A DNA stretch of 9,478 bases from Treponema sp. Lineage in GTDB: Bacteria > Spirochaetota > Spirochaetia > Treponematales > Breznakiellaceae. The position numbers and the translations under genes were made by a program. Positions 1 through 7,836 of the stretch are shown in pieces. Location of the stretch: contig JAIROE010000299.1 of NCBI GenBank assembly GCA_031257715.1, positions 1 to 9,478 of the forward strand. The letters run 5' to 3'. The notes under the pieces are model-generated. The model had not been told where the DNA came from. It saw only the letters and a list, made by a program, of their open reading frames with translations, and did no database searches. Every line of letters starts with the position of its first letter. The first letter of the stretch is position 1.

Positions 1-1149
1 TTCCGGGTAATGTCGCTTACCTCGGTGCTTGCGCTGGCCTCCATCCTGATCTTTGTTCTTGTTCAGGGTGCGGGGCCCTTTATTTTTTCGACGGCAAAGG
101 GAATACGGATCGTTCCCGAGCGAATCGACGAGATCACCGTGAACGGCGAGGTATACCGGAATCATACAACCTTCATCAATGTTCCTCCGGGCGCCGCCAC
201 GATTCTTGTGAGCTTTTCCGCCGGAGGATCTTCGGGGATTCTGGAGATCGCCGTAAACAACAGGGAAAAAGATCCTGAAAAAGTTCTTGTATTTACCGAA
301 AGCGGCGGCGGCGAAGTAAGCTCCCCCCAGGCCTATACCTGGACGGTAAGTTATCCGGGGCCCATGCCGGGAATAACATCGAGGATTCACATTTTACTGC
401 CTGAGCGGCCCTACAGCTTTTTCCGTTTTATTACCGGGTTCGACTGGCGGCCGGCCTACAACAAGGAGTACGGCATACTGCCGATGATAGCCGGCACTAT
501 TGTCGTGAGCTTTATTTCCATCCTGCTGGGCCTTCCGCTGGCGCTCCTCTCCGGAGTTTTTCTTGCGGAATTTGTTCCGCCAAAACCGGCTTCCGTCATC
601 AGGGGCGGCATAGAGCTGCTTGCGGGAATTCCGTCCGTGGTTTACGGGTTCTTCGGCCTCATGGTGATAGTTCCCTGGGTAAAGAGGGCGTTTAACGCAC
701 CGTCGGGAAACGGCCTTCTTGCCGCCGCCATGGTTCTTGGGGTGATGATACTGCCGACGGTGATTACCATTGCCGAAACATCCCTCAGGGCCGTGCCCGG
801 CTCCGTCCGGGAGGCGTCCCTTTCCCTTGGGGCAAGCAAAATGCAGACGGCATGGTCCGTGGTGCTGCCCCACGCGAAATCCGGGGTAATGGCGGGGGTG
901 ATCCTGGGAATTTCCCGCGCCGTCGGGGAAACCATGGCCGTCATTCTTGTGGCCGGAAATTCCCCGCAGTTTGTACGGGGGCTTACCGGCAGCATACGGA
1001 CCCTTACCGCGACAATAGCCCTTGAAATGGGGTACGCCGAAGGCCGGCACAATGAAATACTCTTTTCAATCGGAGTGGTGCTGTTCGTTCTTATTTTGAT
1101 TCTCAACAGCGCCATTCTTCTTATGAGACGGAAGACGGGGGAAGCATGA
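1..1149 (+). CDS. pstC: Phosphate ABC transporter permease PstC (5'-partial)
   Basis: One of the two membrane permeases of the PstSCAB high-affinity phosphate importer in the inner membrane. The first ATG is at 10, but the frame is open to the window edge and that ATG would begin inside the first membrane helix with no basic leader or ribosome site, so the true start is probably upstream. Numbering from ATG 10: TM1 about 1-25, an extracytoplasmic stretch about 27-155, then the permease core from about 160. The core shows the PstC/PstA-type segments ELLAGIPSVVYGFFGL, the EAA coupling loop (E268 to A275, EASLSLGA) and GISRAVGETMAV. Against E. coli PstC as I remember it, about 105 residues are inserted between TM1 and the FDWRPAYNKEYGILP region that precedes TM2. 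The stop overlaps the pstA start (ATGA), which suggests translational coupling. The family call is secure; the role of the insert is unknown. Confidence 0.95.
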   Translation, partial: FRVMSLTSVLALASILIFVLVQGAGPFIFSTAKGIRIVPERIDEITVNGEVYRNHTTFINVPPGAATILVSFSAGGSSGILEIAVNNREKDPEKVLVFTESGGGEVSSPQAYTWTVSYPGPMPGITSRIHILLPERPYSFFRFITGFDWRPAYNKEYGILPMIAGTIVVSFISILLGLPLALLSGVFLAEFVPPKPASVIRGGIELLAGIPSVVYGFFGLMVIVPWVKRAFNAPSGNGLLAAAMVLGVMILPTVITIAETSLRAVPGSVREASLSLGASKMQTAWSVVLPHAKSGVMAGVILGISRAVGETMAVILVAGNSPQFVRGLTGSIRTLTATIALEMGYAEGRHNEILFSIGVVLFVLILILNSAILLMRRKTGEA

Positions 1150-1988
1150 CGAAAACACGAAAATTCCGCGACGGTCTTCTTTACGGGATCATGGCGGCCG
1201 GTCTTGTGACGGTAGCGGCGATCCTCTTTTTGATCCTCGCCTACATACTCGTCCAGTCGGCGGGGTTTCTCAACCTTTCCTTTGTTTTTAAATCCGCCGA
1301 AGACGGCGGCATCTTCCCGATGATCGTTACCACTTTCTACGTGGTTATAGTCTCACTCATAATCGCCCTTCCCGTGGGAATAATGACGGCAATTTTCCTT
1401 AACGAGTATTCGCTTGACACCCCCGTAGTCCGCCTGCTCCGCCTTGCCATTGAAACCCTTGCGGGCATACCGTCCATCATCTACGGACTTTTCGGGCTTT
1501 TGATCTTCTGCCGCGTTTTCAGATTCGGCCAGTCGATCATAGCCGGGGCCCTTACCCTGAGTATTATGATCCTTCCTGTCATCATACGGACTGTGGAGGA
1601 GTCCCTTAAAACCATTCCCGTTTCGTTTCGGGAAGGAAGCCTTTCCCTGGGGGCGACAAAATTCCAGACGATCTTTTTTGTCGTCATCCCCCCGGCCCTG
1701 CCCGGTATTGTTACCTCGGCGATTCTCGCCGTAGGCAGGGTTGTCGGGGAATCGGCCCCGGTGCTCCTTACCGTGGGAATTACCAGAAACCTTCCAAAGT
1801 CAATTTTTGAATCCGGGCGCACCTTGACCATACATCTTTATTATTTGACAAAAGAAGCGATTCATCCCGACGATTTCGGCATAGCCTTCGCCACGGCGGG
1901 AGTGCTTGTCATCGTGGTGCTTTTTATCAATACCTCAACCAAAATCATCACATGGATATTCAGAAAAAGAATGGGGGAGTCCGAATGA
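1146..1988 (+). CDS. pstA: Phosphate ABC transporter permease PstA
   Basis: Second permease of the phosphate importer, expected to pair with PstC to form the translocation path and dock on the PstB ATPase. At 280 residues it has normal family length. A short basic N-terminus (MTKTRKFR) precedes TM1 (about 14-38), followed by several further hydrophobic helices. Hallmarks are [16 protein letters not shown], the EAA loop around residues 163-170 (EGSLSLGA) followed by [12 protein letters not shown], and [15 protein letters not shown]. The start is the ATG of an ATGA overlap with pstC, and a strong ribosome site (GGGGGAAG, 1137-1144) lies just upstream. The 3' end overlaps pstB in the same way. 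Unlike PstC it has no inserted domain: the segment between TM1 and TM2 is short ([18 protein letters not shown]). Confidence 0.96.
   Translation: MTKTRKFRDGLLYGIMAAGLVTVAAILFLILAYILVQSAGFLNLSFVFKSAEDGGIFPMIVTTFYVVIVSLIIALPVGIMTAIFLNEYSLDTPVVRLLRLAIETLAGIPSIIYGLFGLLIFCRVFRFGQSIIAGALTLSIMILPVIIRTVEESLKTIPVSFREGSLSLGATKFQTIFFVVIPPALPGIVTSAILAVGRVVGESAPVLLTVGITRNLPKSIFESGRTLTIHLYYLTKEAIHPDDFGIAFATAGVLVIVVLFINTSTKIITWIFRKRMGESE
1973..1979 (+). promoter_or_regulatory. Ribosome binding site that fixes the pstB start
   Basis: GGGGGAG lies 5 bases before the ATG at 1985, inside the end of pstA. It supports 1985 rather than the upstream in-frame ATG at 1952. Confidence 0.7.
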
Positions 1989-2737
1989 CCAGCAAGATTG
2001 AAGTCAGCGGCCTGGATCTTTTTTACGGAAATTTTCAGGCGCTGAAAAGCATCAATTTCTCCCTGGCCCGCCGGGAGGTTTCCGCCCTTATCGGACCTTC
2101 GGGCTGCGGGAAATCGACTTTCATCAGAATACTTAACCGCATGAACGATCTTATTCCGTCCTGCCGCGTTACGGGGAGTGTTTTGCTTGACGGGGAAGAC
2201 ATATACAACGGGATGGACGTGACGGAACTGCGGACTAGGGTCGGCATGGTGTTCCAGAAGCCCAATCCCTTTAATATGAGTATCTTTGACAATGTCGCCT
2301 ACGGCAGAAGAATGCAGGGAGTGCGGAACAGGCGGAAGCTTGAAGAACTGGTTGAGACGGCCCTTACCAAGGCAGCCCTGTGGGAAGAAGCGAAAGACAG
2401 GCTCAAAAAATCCGCGCTGAGTCTTTCGGGGGGCCAGCAGCAGCGGCTCTGTATAGCCCGGAGCATCGCCATGGAGCCCGAGATCATCCTCATGGACGAA
2501 CCGACCAGCGCCCTTGATCCCATTGCGACGGGCAAAATAGAAGAACTTATCGGGGAACTGAAAAAAGACTACAGCATCATCATTGTTACCCACGCCATGC
2601 ATCAGGCGGCGCGGGTCAGCGACAGGACGGCGTTCTTTCTTTTGGGGGAGCTCATTGAATACAATGATACCAGGGCGCTTTTTACAAACCCCGGGGACAA
2701 GAGAACCGAAGATTATATTTCAGGCAGGTTTGGTTAA
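1985..2737 (+). CDS. pstB: Phosphate ABC transporter ATPase PstB
   Basis: Cytoplasmic ATPase that powers phosphate import through PstC/PstA. With the start at 1985 it is 250 residues, the usual PstB size. All ABC motifs are intact: A-loop aromatic Y14, Walker [10 protein letters not shown] (37-45), Q-loop VFQKPNPF (Q91), signature LSGGQQQR (147-154), Walker B ILMDEP with catalytic E172, D-loop SALD (175-178) and switch histidine H203. QKPNPF and the C-terminal [12 protein letters not shown] resemble PstB rather than other importers. An in-frame ATG at 1952 exists, but 1985 is preferred: it has GGGGGAG at 1973-1979 with 5-base spacing, forms an ATGA overlap with pstA and matches the family N-terminus. 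The longer version would add a non-homologous leader. Confidence 0.96.
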   Translation: MTSKIEVSGLDLFYGNFQALKSINFSLARREVSALIGPSGCGKSTFIRILNRMNDLIPSCRVTGSVLLDGEDIYNGMDVTELRTRVGMVFQKPNPFNMSIFDNVAYGRRMQGVRNRRKLEELVETALTKAALWEEAKDRLKKSALSLSGGQQQRLCIARSIAMEPEIILMDEPTSALDPIATGKIEELIGELKKDYSIIIVTHAMHQAARVSDRTAFFLLGELIEYNDTRALFTNPGDKRTEDYISGRFG

Positions 2738-2739
2738 TC

Positions 2740-3402
2740 ATGGAAAACAAACGGGCGCTTTTTGCGGAGGAAATGGATCGCGTACGGCACAACATTCTGG
2801 CCATGTCGTCTTTGGTTGAGGAGGGCCTTGGAAAGGCGCTTGCGGCCCTGCAGGATAACGACACGGAACTGGCGAAAACCGTCCGTGAAGGGGATGCCGC
2901 GGTTAACTCGATGCAGCTTCAGATAGAGGACGCCGTGGTTACGCTTATTGCCACCCAGCAGCCTGTCGCCAGGGATCTCCGGGAATTTTTTACGATGCTG
3001 AAAATAACGGTGAACCTTGAAAGGGCGGGGGATCATGCGGTACACTTGGCCAAGACCGCGATAAAGCTTTCGGGCAGGGCGTCGTTCCGCGCCATGGAGC
3101 ACCTGTCGCGCATGGCAAGAACCGGCCAGGAGATGATACGCGCCGCCATTTCGGCGTACCTTAAACAGGACCCGGAAGCCGCGCGGAAGGCCGCCGCACT
3201 GGACGACATCATTGACGGCGAGCATAGAAAACTTTCCAGGGAGATGTTAAGGCTGATGAAAGGAAGTCCCGGGCTCCTGAAAAAGGCGCTCCGTTTTCTC
3301 CTTACTTCGGGGGATCTTGAACGTCTGGGGGATCATATCACCAACATCTGCGAGGCGATAATTTACATGACGGAAAGCAAACACGAAGAGCTCAATGAAT
3401 AA
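2740..3402 (+). CDS. phoU: Phosphate signalling adaptor PhoU
   Basis: Cytoplasmic adaptor that, in studied bacteria, links the Pst transporter to the PhoR kinase and keeps the Pho response off when phosphate is plentiful. At 220 residues it is close to the family's usual length. It is all-helical, with the expected duplicated three-helix-bundle layout. Each half carries the metal-binding type E/D motif: NLERAGDHA at 92-100 and DLERLGDHITN at 192-202. QQPVARDLREFF in the first half is also typical of PhoU. The start is 2 bases after the pstB stop. Only a weak ribosome site is visible, so translation may depend on termination of pstB. The last 8 bases overlap the next gene, the response regulator, which fits coordinated production of transporter, adaptor and two-component system. 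Confidence 0.95.
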   Translation: MENKRALFAEEMDRVRHNILAMSSLVEEGLGKALAALQDNDTELAKTVREGDAAVNSMQLQIEDAVVTLIATQQPVARDLREFFTMLKITVNLERAGDHAVHLAKTAIKLSGRASFRAMEHLSRMARTGQEMIRAAISAYLKQDPEAARKAAALDDIIDGEHRKLSREMLRLMKGSPGLLKKALRFLLTSGDLERLGDHITNICEAIIYMTESKHEELNE

Positions 3403-4105
3403 GACCGCCGCGAACAAGGCCGCCGTACTGATCATCGAAGACGATCCTGAAATTCAGGAAATGCTTTCCCTTGCTTTCGCCGGTGAAGGCTGGATACTCC
3501 GACATGCCGGAACAGGGGAAGAGGGGATTGCCCTTCTTGAAAAACACGGGGCGGACTGTATCATCCTTGACATCATGCTTCCCGGCATGGACGGCCTTAA
3601 GACGCTTAAAAAAATAAAGGCGGAAAGCGGGTGGAAGACCGTTCCCGTGATCCTTGCCACGGCAAAGGGGGAGGAACCGGATATTGTTACCGGCCTTGAA
3701 CTGGGCGCAGACGATTATGTGGTAAAGCCGTACAGCCCCCGCGTGCTTGTTGCCCGGATACGGGCGGCCCTGCGGCGTCTTGAGGAATCAGGAGAGGACA
3801 AATCCGAGAAAAAAATCTGGCGGGCCGGAAACCTCGTCATAGATGCCCTCCGGTATGAAGTTTCCTGGAAAGAATCTCCCCTGGAGCTTTCCGCCACGGA
3901 ATTCGCGTTGCTCCTTCATTTTGCCTCCCACCCCGACATTGTTTTTTCCCGGAACCAGATCATCGCCGCCGTTCACGGCCCCGATTACCCCGTAACCGAC
4001 CGTTCCGTTGACGTGCAAGTTCTTGCCCTCAGAAAAAAGCTCGGGGAAGCGGGGGAAATGATAGAAACAATACGCGGGGTCGGCTACCGTTTCAGGGGAA
4101 TGTGA
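3395..4105 (+). CDS. phoB: PhoB-type response regulator (OmpR family)
   Basis: DNA-binding response regulator, expected to be phosphorylated by the kinase encoded next to it and to switch on phosphate-starvation genes. It has 236 residues. The receiver domain spans about 10-125, with acidic pair D16/D17, phosphoacceptor D59 (ILDIMLPGMDG), switch T89 and conserved K111 followed by P112. The C-terminal winged helix (about 140-236) contains LSATEFALL, the recognition-helix region TDRSVDVQVLALRKKLG and the closing ETIRGVGYRF. Position 83-88 reads VPVILA, where many relatives have VPVIMLT. The gene overlaps phoU by 8 bases, with a weak GAAGAG ribosome site at 3385-3390. The PhoB assignment, rather than another OmpR-type regulator, rests mainly on its location after pst-phoU and before a PhoR-like kinase. 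Confidence 0.92.
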   Translation: MNKTAANKAAVLIIEDDPEIQEMLSLAFAGEGWILRHAGTGEEGIALLEKHGADCIILDIMLPGMDGLKTLKKIKAESGWKTVPVILATAKGEEPDIVTGLELGADDYVVKPYSPRVLVARIRAALRRLEESGEDKSEKKIWRAGNLVIDALRYEVSWKESPLELSATEFALLLHFASHPDIVFSRNQIIAAVHGPDYPVTDRSVDVQVLALRKKLGEAGEMIETIRGVGYRFRGM

Positions 4106-4151
4106 CCGGGATGTCATCTGAATAAAAAAACGGAAATTTTACGGGGGCCTT

Positions 4152-6008
4152 ATGAAAACCGTTTTCCGCCAAAGCCTTTTGGTACTGACCCTGAGCGCCC
4201 TGGGGTTTTCCCTTTCTTTTATGATTTCCGTGCTCCTTTTTATGGATTCACTTTACTATGAAATCAATTCCAGGAATATACTCAACACGGCCCGGCTTGT
4301 TTTACCGGCCCTGCCGGAGGAGCGCCTTGCCGCCTGTTTTGAGGAAGACGGGACCTCCCTTGCGGCGTGGATGGCGGCGCTTCCCGCCCCGTACCGGCTT
4401 ACCCTCATCGGAAGGGACGGGGAAGTCATCGCCGATTCCCGCTTCCCCGGCGAGACGCTCTCCAATCACGGGGACAGGAGCGAGGTAAAAGCCGCCCTTG
4501 GAGGAAACGAGGGAGTGGCCCGGAGGAGTTCGGAAAGCCTTGGCGTGGAGCACCTTTACGCCGCCCTCCCGGTTTACGGGGAGTTTCCCGGCGGGGAAGG
4601 AGCGGCGGGGCCGGGAGAGCCGCCTCCGCTGATCGGGGTTTTCCGCCTTTCCATGGAAGCGCCGAATTTTATCCGGCGCATATCGGGGGCGGCGCTTCCC
4701 TTTCTCTTTGCCGGCGCGGTTTTTTTTCTTGCCGCCATGGGGACGGTGTACCTTTTTTCCAGGTCCCTTTCCGTTTCTTTTGCCCGCCTTGTACAGATAG
4801 CCCGGTCGGTACACCTGCATTCGGACGGGACATTCTACAGGGCCATACATTCCCCTCACCTTATCTCGGGTACGGGGGAATTTATCGCCCTCGAAAAGGC
4901 CCTCAAGTCCATGGCGCGGGAGTTAAATTCGCGGATAGAAGCGGCCCGGGCCGAAGGCAGGCGCCTTGAGGCCATTCTCAACGGCATGTCGGAAGCGGTT
5001 TTTGCCATGGATGAAAAACTCATGCTCCACATGGTAAACAAACAGGCGAGACTTCTCTTCGGTATAGGTGAAGACGTGGACGCCGGCTCCCTTTCCCTGC
5101 TGGAAGCGACCCGTTCGACGGAACTGGAAGAGGCCGCAAAGGGCGTCCTCGCCGGGAACAAGCCCGAAGAACTGGAGATTCTCTGCCATACCTCCGCCGT
5201 CCCGCGCCGTTTCCGTGTTTTCGCATCTTCCCTGAACCGGCCGGAAGGCGCGGACGGGGAAACACCCGCGCCCGGAGGGGTCGTGATGGTGCTCGGAGAT
5301 GTCACCCGGATGCACAGGCTGGAGCAGGTCCGCAAGGATTTTGCGGCAAACGTGTCCCACGAACTGCGCACCCCCATTCAGGTTATCAAGGGATTCGCCG
5401 AAACTCTTCTCGATTCGCCCCTGGATAACACAAAGCAGATCCGCCATGTCATTAAAATAATCGAAAAGAATTCGCGGAACATGGAAAATCTTACCAACGA
5501 TCTTTTGAGCCTCGTGAGCCTTGAGGATCAGGACAGGGCCCGTCCCGGCATGGAAGAAACGGATATGGAGGGGCTTCTTGGAGAAGCGGCCGGTTCCGTC
5601 AAATTCCGGGCCGATGAAAAAAAGATACGCATTGAGATCCGTTGTCCCCCGGGACTTTCGGCAAAACTTTCAGGCGCGCTTGTCGTACAGGCTCTGGTCA
5701 ACCTGCTTGATAACGCGGTGAAGTATTCCCCTCCCTCGTCAAAGATTCTGCTTGAGGCGGAAAAGAGGGAAGGGGAGCTTGTCGTCTCGGTGAAGGATCA
5801 GGGTATAGGCATCCCCGCCGAACATCTGGACCGTATCTTTGAACGCTTTTACCGGGTTGACAGGAGCCGCAGCCAGGATCCCGGCGGGACCGGCCTCGGG
5901 CTTGCCATAGTCCGTCACATAGCCCTGCTTCACCGGGGCACGGTGGAGGTGGAAAGCCACGCCGGGGAAGGTTCCGTGTTCAGGATGAAGATTCCCCCTG
6001 TCGAATAG
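4152..6008 (+). CDS. phoR: PhoR-type membrane sensor histidine kinase
   Basis: Inner-membrane kinase expected to control the PhoB-type regulator upstream. It has 618 residues: TM1 about 8-32, an extracytoplasmic sensor of about 145 residues, TM2 about 179-202, a divergent HAMP-like linker (about 203-262), a PAS domain (about 272-380), HisKA with phospho-acceptor H403 (VSHELRTP) and a HATPase domain. The ATPase motifs are the N-box NLLDNAVKYSP (N521), G1 box DQGIGIP (D549), the F-box ERFYRVD and the G2 box GTGLGLAI. The sensor (NHGDRSEVKAALGG near 105-118, then YAALPVYG) resembles the single-Cache-like sensor of Gram-positive-type PhoR kinases, a domain that E. coli PhoR lacks. A Gly/Pro-rich loop (143-159) interrupts it. 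The ribosome site is probably the GGGGG run just before ATG 4152. It is the last gene of the operon. Confidence 0.93.
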   Translation: MKTVFRQSLLVLTLSALGFSLSFMISVLLFMDSLYYEINSRNILNTARLVLPALPEERLAACFEEDGTSLAAWMAALPAPYRLTLIGRDGEVIADSRFPGETLSNHGDRSEVKAALGGNEGVARRSSESLGVEHLYAALPVYGEFPGGEGAAGPGEPPPLIGVFRLSMEAPNFIRRISGAALPFLFAGAVFFLAAMGTVYLFSRSLSVSFARLVQIARSVHLHSDGTFYRAIHSPHLISGTGEFIALEKALKSMARELNSRIEAARAEGRRLEAILNGMSEAVFAMDEKLMLHMVNKQARLLFGIGEDVDAGSLSLLEATRSTELEEAAKGVLAGNKPEELEILCHTSAVPRRFRVFASSLNRPEGADGETPAPGGVVMVLGDVTRMHRLEQVRKDFAANVSHELRTPIQVIKGFAETLLDSPLDNTKQIRHVIKIIEKNSRNMENLTNDLLSLVSLEDQDRARPGMEETDMEGLLGEAAGSVKFRADEKKIRIEIRCPPGLSAKLSGALVVQALVNLLDNAVKYSPPSSKILLEAEKREGELVVSVKDQGIGIPAEHLDRIFERFYRVDRSRSQDPGGTGLGLAIVRHIALLHRGTVEVESHAGEGSVFRMKIPPVE

Positions 6009-6024
6009 CCCCGTATCCGCGGAC

Positions 6025-6044
6025 GCGGGGGCGGCCCCGCTTTT
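6025..6044 (+). terminator. Probable Rho-independent terminator after phoR
   Basis: GCGGGG (6025-6030) can pair with CCCCGC (6035-6040) across a 4-base loop and is followed by TTTT (6041-6044). This lies 16 bases after the phoR stop, in the 42-base gap between two convergent genes. The T run is short, so termination may be partial. On the opposite strand the same stem has no T run after it, so it would not be a standard terminator for the - strand operon. Confidence 0.6.
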
Positions 6045-6050
6045 CACGTT

Positions 6051-7271
6051 TCAAAAACCGAACCACAGGCTCGTTACCACCGATTTTCCTGAATGCGCGT
6101 TTTTAATGGCGGTATCCATAAGAATCCTGTTTCTTGTGCACTGTTCCCGCAGCGTGCTGAGATGATAAAAACACAGGCCGTTGTCTTCATATATGCTGTT
6201 TTCCCGTCTGCTCGGGGGAGTCCTGAAAAACGCGTCAAGATCTTTGCCGTCCCTGAAACTGAAGCTTCGTTCGGTAAAGTCTTCCATTAGTTTGCGCTCG
6301 GTTTCCGCGTCGGCGCCGTCATTGTGTACCGAAATACGGAACCTGACCCTCTGGTTTTCGCGGGGAATTTCCGGGGGAACGGATACGACCACGGTTGAAC
6401 CCCGGAATCTTTTTTCTTTCATTATGGATTTTCTCCTCTCCGGGTTCTCAAGTATGCCGGTTATGTTTCCGGTATTTTCCAGCAGGCGGACAAGGGCGGA
6501 CCGTTCAGCCGCGGAAACAAGTTCTATGGCAAGAAGCGCGGCGAGGCTGGCAATGTCAAAACGGTGTACAAACGCGATTATTCCCAGGGAAATGGTCTGC
6601 ATAAGGGTAAACATGTCATCGTGTTTGCTTCCTGCCAGTACGAAAAAAACCAGGGGATTAATGCCGGAAACAAGTTCGGCGATAAAATTGCCAAGTTCCC
6701 TCGCGTCTTCCCGCTGTTCGACAAACGACCGGGGAAGGCTTTTTACGGTTCTGTGGTACAGTTCGGTCATGAGTTCGCCGATCCTGCCGGGCGCTCTGGA
6801 ATTGAGCAGTTCCTCGAACGATTTCTTCGCAATCTTTATGCCGGGGCCTATGGATCTTTTCGGGTTTGCCCTGTTCCATGCCCGTACCATCGGGGAATCG
6901 TAAATATACCCGAGGATTGACATGTTGATGCGCTGGCGGAACATGGAAAAGAATACCAGCTTGACGGCGTCTTCAAGCTGGACGCGGCAGGCGCTTATAT
7001 CCTTTACCTGTATTTCTATTTTTCTGAGGTAATTATTCGAGATCAGTTTTTTAAGCCACGAGAATCCCGTTCTTTCAAGGTGAAATCCGAAATGCCGTTC
7101 CCCGTCGGCGGTTTCAAAACAGTGCAATGACTTGCCATGGGCGATAAAGAAAGATGTTCCCCTTTCGTTGAGGATTATTCGTGAGGGAATGCGGAAAAGC
7201 AAATCCCTTTGCCTTTTGTGTTCCTGCCTGCTTTCACCGGCCGCCGTAACAGTATCCTCGATTTCCGTCAT
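6051..7271 (-). CDS. Unrecognised 406-residue protein in partner-switch operon
   Basis: I do not recognise this family. The protein is 406 residues with no signal peptide and a hydrophilic, charged N-terminus (MTEIEDTV, then a basic KRQRD). Residues about 25-120 look mixed alpha/beta. About 205-272 is a strongly hydrophobic, probably helical stretch (INPLVFFVLAG, then ISLGIIAFVHR, then IASLAALLAIELV), more like a buried helical core than clear membrane spans because charged residues interrupt it. The C-terminal part (about 295-406) opens with strand-like STVVVSVPP and ends in aromatic WFGF. It follows the RsbW-like ATPase gene by 31 bases on the same strand. A good ribosome site (GGAG, 6 bases before ATG 7271) supports this start. 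It sits where a sigma factor or other output is often found, so it may be the effector or a cofactor of the switch; that is an inference from position only. It is convergent with phoR. Confidence 0.85.
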   Translation of the reverse strand: MTEIEDTVTAAGESRQEHKRQRDLLFRIPSRIILNERGTSFFIAHGKSLHCFETADGERHFGFHLERTGFSWLKKLISNNYLRKIEIQVKDISACRVQLEDAVKLVFFSMFRQRINMSILGYIYDSPMVRAWNRANPKRSIGPGIKIAKKSFEELLNSRAPGRIGELMTELYHRTVKSLPRSFVEQREDARELGNFIAELVSGINPLVFFVLAGSKHDDMFTLMQTISLGIIAFVHRFDIASLAALLAIELVSAAERSALVRLLENTGNITGILENPERRKSIMKEKRFRGSTVVVSVPPEIPRENQRVRFRISVHNDGADAETERKLMEDFTERSFSFRDGKDLDAFFRTPPSRRENSIYEDNGLCFYHLSTLREQCTRNRILMDTAIKNAHSGKSVVTSLWFGF

Positions 7272-7302
7272 GTTTTTCTCCGTAAAAACAGGGATGGGCT
7301 CT

Positions 7303-7836
7303 CTACTCCGAACCGTGGGAAAACCAGCGGATTACGCCGACCTTGTTTTTTGCTCCGTTGTAGATCATGCCTCCATTCCAGAATTCCAGTGCCGATATAA
7401 GGCTGTTGCCTCCGTCGCTTTCGTCACTTTCCGGTCCGCGGTACGAGGCCAGTTTGAGGAAAAGATCAAAATCACGGGAATAAAGGGCCTCCTGCCGTTT
7501 TCTGTAAAACTCATTCCATTCTTCAAGCTGTTTGAATCCCTCTCCTTCGTCTTCAACAATAAAACGCGCCCTGTGCCGCAGGTCGTACCAGACCTTGAGC
7601 TTTTTTGAAACATCGCATTTGTTTCCGTGTTTGATTCCGTTCTTGATTATTTCCGACAGCTGCTGTTCCAGAAGGTTTTCCTCAAGAAACTGTCCGGGAC
7701 AGTGTTCCAGTATTTTTGCGCTGTATTCCCTGATTTTTGAGAAGTCGCTTTTGAATTCAATGTACTTCATCCCTTGGGCGTCAAAGATTTCATTGTTTTC
7801 ATCGACAATCAGTTTTCTTGTAATTGCGTGTTTCAT
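7303..7836 (-). CDS. RsbW/SpoIIAB-like ATPase (anti-sigma-type serine kinase)
   Basis: Small cytoplasmic GHKL ATPase, 177 residues, expected to act as the kinase and sequestering partner of the STAS protein encoded just before it. Visible motifs are the N-box EIIKNGIKHGN (62-72; N66, H70) and the G1 box VEDEGEGF (94-101; D96, G98, G100). The usual G2 box is altered to DGGNSLISALEF (141-152). No dimerisation/His domain is present, which separates it from true histidine kinases. The start at 7836 is chosen because its ATG forms an ATGA overlap with the STAS stop; longer in-frame starts up to 7968 would run through the STAS gene and add a non-homologous leader. The target is not shown by sequence, and no sigma factor is nearby. 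Loss of activity because of the odd G2 box cannot be excluded. Confidence 0.87.
   Translation of the reverse strand: MKHAITRKLIVDENNEIFDAQGMKYIEFKSDFSKIREYSAKILEHCPGQFLEENLLEQQLSEIIKNGIKHGNKCDVSKKLKVWYDLRHRARFIVEDEGEGFKQLEEWNEFYRKRQEALYSRDFDLFLKLASYRGPESDESDGGNSLISALEFWNGGMIYNGAKNKVGVIRWFSHGSE

Noticed and set aside
394..1115. Long - strand open frames opposite pstC (218 and 157 codons)
   Set aside because: They lie entirely antisense to a well-conserved permease, and their translations are low in hydrophobic order with no recognisable domain. GC-rich codon use in pstC explains the open frames.
1952..1984. 11-residue N-terminal extension of PstB
   Set aside because: It has no ribosome site and does not match the family N-terminus; the ATG at 1985 has a strong site and the standard overlap.
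1862..2602. 246-codon - strand open frame opposite pstA/pstB
   Set aside because: It is antisense to clear pstA and pstB motifs, the composition is unlike a folded protein, and no ribosome site or family was recognised.
4302..5447. Several overlapping frames (- strand 4302-4859, 4856-5377, 4923-5447; + strand 4367-4969) within phoR
   Set aside because: phoR has continuous domain structure through this region, and the alternatives are Arg/Pro/Gly-rich shadow translations.
6181..6903. 240-codon + strand open frame opposite the 406-residue gene
   Set aside because: Its translation is Ser/Arg-rich and lacks a domain, and it is internal to the - strand gene, which has a good ribosome site and operon context.
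7132..7608. 158-codon + strand open frame across the start of the 406-residue gene and the ATPase gene
   Set aside because: It is antisense to the N-box and G1 box of the ATPase; no supporting start signal.
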